Shown piece by piece: positions 55,926-62,384 of a stretch of 64,000 nucleotides of DNA. Made by a program: the position numbers and the translations under genes. Every line of letters begins with the position of its first letter. Position 1 is the first letter of the stretch. This DNA is from Amycolatopsis orientalis DSM 40040 = KCTC 9412 (GTDB taxonomy: Bacteria; Actinomycetota; Actinomycetes; Mycobacteriales; Pseudonocardiaceae), in contig NZ_ASJB01000080.1 of the NCBI RefSeq assembly GCF_000478275.1, forward strand, positions 372,001 to 436,000, in the 5' to 3' direction. The notes under the pieces were generated by a model, which had not been told where the DNA came from, searched no databases, and worked only from the letters and a program-made list of their open reading frames with translations.

Positions 55926-57011
55926 ATGCCTTCGCTCGATCTGCACGCGGACCCTGTCGACCTCACCGCCGCGCTGGTGGACATCTTCAGCGTCTCGGAG
56001 GAGGAGAAGGTCATCGCGGACGCGGTGCAAGCGGCGCTGGAGACACAGGCTCCGCACCTCGAGGTGATCCGCAACGGCGACGCGGTCCTCGCCCGCACCA
56101 ACTTGGGGCGTCCGACTCGGGTGCTGATGGCCGGGCATCTCGACACCGTTCCGGTCAACGAGAACCTGCCCGTGCGCCGCGAGGGGACCGGTGACGACGA
56201 GATCCTGCACGGCCTGGGCACCGTCGACATGAAGAGCGGCGACGCCGTCTTCCTGCACCTCGCCGCCGCTCTCCGGGAGCCGAAGCACGACGTCACCTTC
56301 GTGTTCTACGACTGCGAAGAGATCGAAGCGACGAAGAACGGCCTCGGCCGCATCGAGCGCGAGTTGCCCGAGTGGCTGCAGGCCGACCTCGCGATCCTCG
56401 GCGAGCCTTCGAACGGCGGCATCGAGGGCGGCTGCCAGGGCACGATGCGGATCGAGATCCGCGTCGAAGGCGCCCGGGCGCACACCGCGCGCGGCTGGAT
56501 GGGCGTCAACGCGATCCACGGCCTCGCCGAACCGCTGCGCAGGCTGGCCGAGTACACGCCGCGGGTGGTCGACATCGACGGCCTGACCTACCGCGAGGGC
56601 CTGCAGGCCACCAAGATCGGCGGCGGGGTCGCGGGCAACGTCGTCCCGGACGAGGCCGTGCTCACGATCAACCACCGGTTCGCGCCCGACCGCGGCGCCG
56701 ACGAGGCGGAGGCGCATCTCCGCGAGGTCTTCGAGGGCTACGACGTCGAGGTCGTCGACCTGTCACCGGGTGCGTTGCCCGGCCTGAGCGCCCCGGCGGC
56801 CGCCGAGCTGGTCGCCGCGGCGGGCGGCAAGGCTGTCGCGAAGCTGGGCTGGACCGACGTCGCGCGCTTCGCGGCTCTCGGGATTCCGGCGGTGAACTTC
56901 GGGCCCGGCGACCCGACGCTGGCGCACACGCGGCAGGAGAACGTGCGGGCGGGGGAGATCCGGCAGGTCGCCTCGATACTGCGCGACTTCCTCAGCGTGA
57001 GTGGGCAGTAG
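55926..57011 (+). CDS. dapE: Succinyl-diaminopimelate desuccinylase
   Basis: A 361-residue M20 zinc peptidase that removes succinate from N-succinyl-LL-DAP. Metal ligands and catalytic residues: LMAGHLDTVPVNENLPVR, LGTVDMKSGDAVFLHL (bridging Asp), FVFYDCEEIEATKNGLG (catalytic Glu pair) and LGEPSNGGIEGGCQGTMRIE. A dimerisation lid (about 175-285) is in place. ATG 55926 begins the family N-terminus. With dapC and dapD it gives the succinylase branch of lysine/DAP synthesis, equivalent to Rv1202. Confidence 0.93.
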   Translation: MPSLDLHADPVDLTAALVDIFSVSEEEKVIADAVQAALETQAPHLEVIRNGDAVLARTNLGRPTRVLMAGHLDTVPVNENLPVRREGTGDDEILHGLGTVDMKSGDAVFLHLAAALREPKHDVTFVFYDCEEIEATKNGLGRIERELPEWLQADLAILGEPSNGGIEGGCQGTMRIEIRVEGARAHTARGWMGVNAIHGLAEPLRRLAEYTPRVVDIDGLTYREGLQATKIGGGVAGNVVPDEAVLTINHRFAPDRGADEAEAHLREVFEGYDVEVVDLSPGALPGLSAPAAAELVAAAGGKAVAKLGWTDVARFAALGIPAVNFGPGDPTLAHTRQENVRAGEIRQVASILRDFLSVSGQ

Positions 57012-57048
57012 CGTCCCGGTTGTTCACGCACCTCGCGTGCTGGCCTGA

Positions 57049-57101
57049 GTCCCCGATGTGGCATTGGGGACAATGAACGTCTCCAATGCCACATTGGAGA
57101 C
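57049..57101. repeat. Inverted repeat 3' of dapE
   Basis: Arms 57049-57071 and 57079-57101 share ATGTGGCATTGG and its complement, with GTCCCC/GTCTCC at the ends. It lies 37 bp after the dapE stop and may be its terminator; it is a sixth palindrome type in this window. Confidence 0.6.
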
Positions 57102-57149
57102 ACAGGCTCGCGGCAGAGCCGCACCGACTCACGTGCAAGGCCAGCGGCG

Positions 57150-57220
57150 GTAGCAAGGGACCTTTGCTATCGCGAGCCCTCCTGACCTGCGGAAAGAGAG
57201 CAAGGGACCTTTGCTATCGC
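57150..57220. repeat. Two direct A-family copies overlapping the XRE/TPR gene stop
   Basis: Copy one at 57150-57173 and copy two at 57183-57220, both containing AGCAAGGGACCTTTGCTATC on the plus strand. Copy two has the conserved TGACCTGCGGAAAGAGAG flank. The minus-strand gene at 57214 takes its TAG from the GCGATAGC of copy two, so the repeat supplies the stop codon. The two copies are direct, not inverted, so no long stem forms between them. Confidence 0.8.
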
Positions 57221-58470
57221 CCCGGGAGGTCCTCTTCGGCGCCGAGCAGGAGCAACCCCCGCCGCAGCAGGTCCGCGGCTTCCTCGGAGCGTCCCTGGTC
57301 GCGAAGCAGCTCTCCCGCTTTGTCCACCGAAGCGGCCAGGACACCGCGAGCGTCGCGAAGAGCGGCGACGTCGATGGCGTGCGCGAAGGCCGCTTCGGCT
57401 GCTTCGAGGTCTCCGCGCGCCAGGGCCAGCGAGCCCTGTTGGAACGTGAGTGACGCGGAGTGCGGCGAGTCCGCCGGGATGGCGTCGGCCGCTTCGGTGA
57501 GCAGTGCGGCGGCGTCGTCGAGGCGGCCGAGTTCGCGGCAGAGGTCCGCGAGTTCCAGGGTGACGGCGTGGTCGGGGGCCGCCGCGCGGGAAGCGCGAAG
57601 GTCCGCGAGGGCGCCTTCGGGATCGTCGGCGCGCCGGACCAGCGCCCGCGCGTAGAGACACCGGGCCAGCACCGGCCTCAGTGCCCGTTCGTGGAGGAGG
57701 TCGTGCAGCACCGCCACGGTGGCGACGGCGTCGGTCACCCGTCCTTCGCCGAGGTAGGTCTCGGTCAGCCGGCGCTGGTTCTCGGTCAGTTCGGCCAGGA
57801 TCTCCTCGCCGCCGCGGGTCAGCCGAAGTGCCTCGCCCGCGTGCCGCGCGGCCTGGGTGGTTTCGCCGAGGCGGAGCTGTCCTTCGGCGAGGTACGCGTG
57901 CAGCGTCAGCAGGAGCACCGGATGCGGGTGGTGCTCGCGGCTCGCGTCGAGCGCGGTCCGGAGCAGGTGCATCGCGTGGTGCGGCTCACCCCAGCCGATC
58001 AGCACGTTCGCGCGCAGCGCGACGGCCAGCCGCCGGTACGCCGGGACATCGTCGGCGAGCGCGGCTTCGGCGGCGGCCACCAGTCGCGGCCGGGTGTCGC
58101 CCTCGGTGTACCGCGCGAGCCACAGCCAGGCGAGCCCGGCCTGGCGGTGGCGGCCGAGGCGTTCCGCCCGCCGGGCCAGGCGCCGCATCTTCGGCGCCGA
58201 GCCGCGTCCGGTGAGTAAGTCCGCCGCGGCCGCCGCGATGTCCAGGTCGAGCCGGACGTCGTCGCGGGGCGACGTCACGCCGAGCAGCTCGCCGGTGTCC
58301 ACCCCGAGTCGCGCGGCGAAGTGGCGCAACGCGTCGCCGGACGGGGTCCGCGCCCCGGTCTCGACGGAGGAAACGTACGCGGCGGTGTAGTGCGGCTCGG
58401 CGAGTTCACGCTGGGTGAGGCCGCGTTCGGCGCGCAGCCGCCGCAGTCGTCCGCCGACCTCCTCGCCCAT
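57214..58470 (-). CDS. XRE-family regulator with tetratricopeptide-like repeats
   Basis: A 418-residue protein. The N-terminal helix-turn-helix is about 8-65 (LRRLRAERGLTQRELAEPHY, TAAYVSSVETGARTPSGDAL). The rest is helical TPR-type repeats (for example LRLGETTQAARHAGEALRLT, ADLCRELGRLDDAAALLTEA), the layout of ligand- or peptide-sensing actinobacterial regulators. ATG 58470 is the start; upstream signals are weak. It diverges from the DUF3152 lipoprotein gene with 111 bp between and may regulate it. Its stop lies inside an A-family repeat. Confidence 0.85.
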   Translation of the reverse strand: MGEEVGGRLRRLRAERGLTQRELAEPHYTAAYVSSVETGARTPSGDALRHFAARLGVDTGELLGVTSPRDDVRLDLDIAAAAADLLTGRGSAPKMRRLARRAERLGRHRQAGLAWLWLARYTEGDTRPRLVAAAEAALADDVPAYRRLAVALRANVLIGWGEPHHAMHLLRTALDASREHHPHPVLLLTLHAYLAEGQLRLGETTQAARHAGEALRLTRGGEEILAELTENQRRLTETYLGEGRVTDAVATVAVLHDLLHERALRPVLARCLYARALVRRADDPEGALADLRASRAAAPDHAVTLELADLCRELGRLDDAAALLTEAADAIPADSPHSASLTFQQGSLALARGDLEAAEAAFAHAIDVAALRDARGVLAASVDKAGELLRDQGRSEEAADLLRRGLLLLGAEEDLPGR

Positions 58471-58581
58471 GTCCGAGAACGATACGGCCGAACGCGCCGA
58501 AAGGTTGCGCGCGCGGTCCCACAACTTCTCGCGGCCCCGGTACGTATCTCCCAGTGTGACCGAAGACCTCCTGGGGGAACG

Positions 58582-59364
58582 ATGAGCGCGCGCGGGGCCT
58601 TGGCCGCGGTCGTATGCGCTCTCGCGGTGGCCGGCTGTGAAGCTCATTCGATCGCTCCTCCCGCGGTGACGCCGGTACCGGTCATCACCCCCTCAACGAC
58701 CCCCTCGACGACGCCGAGCACGTCCTCGACGGCACCGAAGCCCGTACTGGCGCCGCCGTCCGCCGCGATCACGTTCCCGCGGGCGGGGTCCGGTCAGTGG
58801 CGGTTCCCGGCCGGTGAAGGCCCCGTCGCCGGGCAGGCCGGGAGACTGCTGCGTTACCGCGTCGCCGTCGAAGGCGACATCGGCGGCGTGAACCCGGACG
58901 CTTTCGCCACGGCCGTCGAGTCCACTTTGGGCGATCCACGCGGCTGGACCGGCGGCGGTCGTTGGCGGTTGCAGCGCGTCGGCCCGGACGGTCCGTACGA
59001 CTTCACGATCTACCTCGCCACGCCGACGACCCGGGACGTGCTGTGCGGCAGGCCCGACGGCTACACCTCGTGCCGCAACGGGAACAGCGTCGTGCTCAAC
59101 GTCGCCCGCTGGGCGAACGGCGTTCCCGGTTACGGCGCGCCGCTGGCGGCCTATCGGCAGTACATGGTCACGCACGAGGTCGGGCACCGGCTCGGGCGCG
59201 GTCACGAGACCTGCCCCGTGCCGGGCGCGCTCGCGCCGGTGATGCAGCAGCAGACGCTGGGCCTGCACGGCTGTACGCCGAATCCGTGGCCCTACCCGGA
59301 CGGGTCGCAGTATTCGGGGCCGTCAGGGGAATACGACGATCCGATTCCCCGTGGCGACTCGTGA
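58582..59364 (+). CDS. DUF3152-domain lipoprotein with metalloprotease motif
   Basis: A 260-residue lipoprotein: signal peptide with lipobox VAGC (Cys about 19), a Thr/Ser/Pro-rich linker (about 25-55; TPSTTPSTTPSTSSTAP), then the DUF3152 domain. This has a full zinc-protease site HEVGHRLGRGHE (HExxHxxGxxH, about 212-223) and a Met after it (VMQQQT), the metzincin pattern. An outer-surface metalloprotease role is inferred; no substrate is known. ATG 58582 follows CTGGGGGAA. The stop codon lies inside a D-family hairpin. Confidence 0.85.
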   Translation: MSARGALAAVVCALAVAGCEAHSIAPPAVTPVPVITPSTTPSTTPSTSSTAPKPVLAPPSAAITFPRAGSGQWRFPAGEGPVAGQAGRLLRYRVAVEGDIGGVNPDAFATAVESTLGDPRGWTGGGRWRLQRVGPDGPYDFTIYLATPTTRDVLCGRPDGYTSCRNGNSVVLNVARWANGVPGYGAPLAAYRQYMVTHEVGHRLGRGHETCPVPGALAPVMQQQTLGLHGCTPNPWPYPDGSQYSGPSGEYDDPIPRGDS

Positions 59365-59403
59365 GTGGTAATGACGGTTCTAACCGTCATTACCACTCAC
59401 GAG
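59358..59403. repeat. D-family perfect hairpin containing a stop codon
   Basis: 22-bp arms (CTC then GTGAGTGGTAATGACGGTT and complement) with a TCT-type 2-base loop. The TGA of the DUF3152 gene (59362-59364) is part of the left arm (CTCGTGAG), so the repeat supplies the stop. It also separates this gene from the convergent chitinase. Confidence 0.85.
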
Positions 59404-59425
59404 GCGAGCCGCTCACACGCGCCTT

Positions 59426-60481
59426 TCAGCGGCCCTGCAGTGTCTTCAAGTTCTGCCCGAACGTCCAGTTCCGTGAGCCGTCCCAGTTGATCGACCAGGT
59501 CATCAGGCCCTTGAGCGACGGAATACTGCGCCACGCCTGGGAAACCAGGCTGGGCGACATGTAGCCACCACCGGCGCCGGACTGCGCGGGCAGGCCGGGG
59601 GCCTGCTTGTCGTAGGGCACCCGGATCGTCTGCCCCTGGATCACCAGGCCCTTGTCGAGGCAGTTCGTCTGCGCGACGAACCCCTGAACCGTCCCGGCCT
59701 GATACGAATCACCCGAGCAGCCGTACATGCTTCCGTTGTAGTACTGCATGTTCAGCCACCACAGCCTGCCGTTGTCCGCGTACTTCTTGATGATCGGCAG
59801 GTACGCGCCCCAGATCGAGCCGTAGACGACGCTGCCGCCGGTGACGTACGCGGTCTCGGGTGCCATGGTGAGCCCGAAATTCGGCGGCATCGCGGCGAGG
59901 ACGCCGTCGATGATGCGGATGAGGTTCTTCTGCGACGTGGAAAGCGTGGAGATGTTCCCACTGCCGGTGAGGCCGGTTTCGATGTCGATGTCGATCCCGT
60001 CGAAGTTGTACTTCTTCAGGATCGGCACGATGGTGGCGACGAATTTGTCCGCCACGGTGGCCGAGTTCAGATCGATGCCCGCGGTGGCGCCGCCGATGGA
60101 CATCAGGATCGTCGCGCCCGCGTCCTTGGCGGCGCACATTTCGGCCGGGGTCGCGACCTTCACAGTCGCGTCCATCCCATCCTCCCATTTTGCCGTTCCG
60201 TCGGACAGGATGACCGGAAAGGCCGCGTTGATCACGTTGTACCCATTGGCCTTGATGCGGGCGTCGGTGATCGGGACCCAGCCCAGCGGCGGATGGACGC
60301 CGTTCGAGGCGCCGTCCCAGTTCTCCCAATAACCCTGCAGGACCTTGCCAGCTGGCTTCGATTTGACCGCGCAGACGTCGGCGTCGACCGAGGCCTGTGC
60401 CGAAGGCAGGACGGCGAGTGTGGTGACGGCGAGTACCGCCGCGCCGGTGATTGCGAGCAGCCGTGAGACGCGACCGAACAT
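59426..60481 (-). CDS. Secreted GH18 chitinase
   Basis: A 351-residue secreted chitinase. A Sec signal peptide (about 1-31, VSRLLAITGAAVLAVTTLAV to SAQAS) precedes the GH18 barrel: LQGYWENWDG at strand 1, ILMSIGGATAG, the catalytic FDGIDIDIETG (D-x-x-D-x-D-x-E) and LMTWSINWDGSRNW at the end. No chitin-binding module. ATG 60481 follows GGGAG. A DasR-type site (60577-60592) lies 96 bp upstream, so it should be repressed until GlcNAc-derived signals build up. Convergent with the DUF3152 gene. Confidence 0.94.
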   Translation of the reverse strand: MFGRVSRLLAITGAAVLAVTTLAVLPSAQASVDADVCAVKSKPAGKVLQGYWENWDGASNGVHPPLGWVPITDARIKANGYNVINAAFPVILSDGTAKWEDGMDATVKVATPAEMCAAKDAGATILMSIGGATAGIDLNSATVADKFVATIVPILKKYNFDGIDIDIETGLTGSGNISTLSTSQKNLIRIIDGVLAAMPPNFGLTMAPETAYVTGGSVVYGSIWGAYLPIIKKYADNGRLWWLNMQYYNGSMYGCSGDSYQAGTVQGFVAQTNCLDKGLVIQGQTIRVPYDKQAPGLPAQSGAGGGYMSPSLVSQAWRSIPSLKGLMTWSINWDGSRNWTFGQNLKTLQGR

Positions 60482-60576
60482 ACCCAGCTCCCATCTCGAA
60501 AGCGGTTTGAACGAACAGGAAGCGGCCGTTCGGCTCAACATAGGTCGCCGTGCATGAGTGGCGCTACCGACGATCG

Positions 60577-60592
60577 GGTGGTCTAGACCAGA
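60577..60592. promoter_or_regulatory. DasR-type (dre) operator upstream of chitinase
   Basis: TGGTCTAGACCA (60579-60590) is a perfect 12-bp palindrome matching the core of the known DasR-responsive element. It lies about 96 bp before the chitinase ATG. DasR represses chitin/GlcNAc genes in actinomycetes until glucosamine-6-phosphate relieves it. Binding here is predicted by motif. Confidence 0.8.
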
Positions 60593-60626
60593 TATGGAAA
60601 AGTTGTCCGTGGATCGCCCTCACGCA

Positions 60627-60672
60627 CGAAGGCCATCTCACGAGGCCGGGTGTCCTCGTGAGATGGCCTTCG
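60627..60672. repeat. Hairpin between chitinase promoter and M28 protease gene
   Basis: CGAAGGCCATCTCACGAG pairs perfectly with CTCGTGAGATGGCCTTCG (18 bp, 10-base loop). It lies 12 bp beyond the stop of the minus-strand M28 gene and should end its transcript. Confidence 0.75.
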
Positions 60673-60684
60673 CCATTCGGATGG

Positions 60685-62283
60685 TCAGACGGTGATGGTC
60701 CAGCTGTCGAGCGTGCCGGTGTCCTGGGCGTACGCGTCGTAGAGCACGAGCGTCCAAGTGCCCGAAGCGGCCTCGTTGGTCACGTTCACCGAGTAGTTCC
60801 GGGTACCGAGGTCGGTGCACGGGAGGGAACCGGTGGGCTTGACCGAGTACGTGCTGCCGTCAGGCGCTTTCAGGCTGATCCGCAGATCCTCGGAGCAGGT
60901 GTGCGTCCCGGTGATCGAAACCTTCACCGGCGAGGTCGCCGTGCCCGTCGCGGTCGAGGTGATCGGGCTGTTGACCGTGGCGTAGTCGTTCAGCGCGTAG
61001 TCGGTGCCGTTGGTGAACGTGCGCACGCCGCCGGTGCCGACGGTCAGCGTGTACTGCGCCGTGCGGTCCACCGAGACGCCGTCACCGGTCACCGTGATCG
61101 TGCTGGTTCCGTTGGGTGTGCTCGCCGACGTCGCGATGGTGAGCGTCGAGGAGCCGCCCGACTGGACCGAAGCCGGGTTGAACGTCGCGGTCGCCCCGGC
61201 GGGCAGCCCGCTGGCGCTCAGCGAAACCGCTTGCGCCGAGCCGGAAGTCGTCGTGGTGTTGACCGTGACGGTCGCCGACTGTCCCGCTTCGACGGTGCCC
61301 GAGGTCGGCGAAAGCCCCAGCGAGAAGTCGTTGCCCGTCGGCGCGCCGACAGCCAGCTTCCAGAGCGCGTAGGCGATCGCGTCGCTGTTCTTCTCCACGG
61401 GGGTGTCCGGGATGTTCGACAGCGTGTCGCAGGCACGGTGGTAGCAGCTGTCGAACGGCCTTCCGGCGGTGCCGCCCCATTTCTGTTGCTGCGCGGCGCT
61501 CTTCGTGTACCCGGCACCGGTCGCGAGTCCGCCGACCGGGATGCCCGCGCTCTTGAACGACGCGTGGTCCGAACGGCCGTCGCCCTCGGTGTCGCCTTCG
61601 GTCTGGATGCCGATCGAGGTGAAGTACTCGTCGAACACGGCCTTGACCGAAGCCACGTCGTCGTAGACGAAGTAGCCCCAGTTGTCGGAGCCGATCATGT
61701 CGAAGTTCAGGTATGTCTTGATCTTCGTGCGCTCGGTCGAGGGCAGGTTGCTGACGTAGTACTTGGACCCGCGCAGACCGGACTCCTCGTCGGCCCACCA
61801 GCCGAAACGGACCCGCTTGGCCAACGTCGGGTTCTCGCGGGCCAGTGTCAGCGCGACTTCGAGGATCGACGCCGATCCCGAACCGTTGTCGTTGATCCCG
61901 GGGCCCGCGCTCACGCTGTCGAGGTGCGCGCCGAGCATGATGACCTGGTTCGGGTCACCCTGCGGCCATTCCGCGATCACGTTCTGGCTCGAACCCGCGC
62001 AGGTCGTGCAGGTCTGCAGGGTCACGTTGTATCCGGCGGCGCGCAGCTTCTGCTCCACATAGGACACTGATGCCGGGTAGCCCGGCCGTCCGGAGGCGCG
62101 GTTCCCGCCGTTCTGGTTGGCGATCGTCTGCAGTGCGCTCAGATGTGCCTTGACGTTGGCGAGGGAGATGTCCGGTGCCGCGGTGATGCTCGCGGCCGTG
62201 ACCGCCTGCGCGGGCGCCGCTACGACACCCAGTATGGCGGCCATGCCGACGACGGCCGCTCCTATTCGCTTTCCCCACTTCAT
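60685..62283 (-). CDS. Secreted M28-family aminopeptidase with C-terminal P-domain-like module
   Basis: A 532-residue secreted zinc aminopeptidase like Streptomyces griseus SGAP. Signal peptide about 1-27 (MKWGKRIGAAVVGMAAILGV). Zinc and catalytic residues: VIMLGAHLDSVSAGPGINDN (His, Asp), WWADEESGLRGS (Glu pair), LNFDMIGSDNWG (Asp) and GDGRSDHASF (His). After about residue 310 comes an Ig/DUF-like segment (FSLGLSPTSGTVEAGQSATV) and a proprotein-convertase P-like domain (CSEDLRISLKAPDGSTYSV). The C-terminal 215 residues are nearly the same as in the neighbouring M4 protease. Confidence 0.93.
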   Translation of the reverse strand: MKWGKRIGAAVVGMAAILGVVAAPAQAVTAASITAAPDISLANVKAHLSALQTIANQNGGNRASGRPGYPASVSYVEQKLRAAGYNVTLQTCTTCAGSSQNVIAEWPQGDPNQVIMLGAHLDSVSAGPGINDNGSGSASILEVALTLARENPTLAKRVRFGWWADEESGLRGSKYYVSNLPSTERTKIKTYLNFDMIGSDNWGYFVYDDVASVKAVFDEYFTSIGIQTEGDTEGDGRSDHASFKSAGIPVGGLATGAGYTKSAAQQQKWGGTAGRPFDSCYHRACDTLSNIPDTPVEKNSDAIAYALWKLAVGAPTGNDFSLGLSPTSGTVEAGQSATVTVNTTTTSGSAQAVSLSASGLPAGATATFNPASVQSGGSSTLTIATSASTPNGTSTITVTGDGVSVDRTAQYTLTVGTGGVRTFTNGTDYALNDYATVNSPITSTATGTATSPVKVSITGTHTCSEDLRISLKAPDGSTYSVKPTGSLPCTDLGTRNYSVNVTNEAASGTWTLVLYDAYAQDTGTLDSWTITV

Positions 62284-62308
62284 GCCGGGGTTTCCTTCCT
62301 GGGGGGAG

Positions 62309-62372
62309 CGTGAAGGACTCCTTCCCCCGGCTGGTCATCCAGAACCAGGGCCGAGGGAAGGAGTCCTTCACG
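62309..62372. terminator. C-family hairpin 3' of the M4 protease gene
   Basis: CGTGAAGGACTCCTTCCC (62309-62326) pairs with GGGAAGGAGTCCTTCACG (62355-62372). It lies 12 bp beyond the stop of the minus-strand M4 gene and 26 bp before the ATG of the M28 gene, so it separates the two transcripts. Confidence 0.75.
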
Positions 62373-62384
62373 CGCGCGGGAGAA

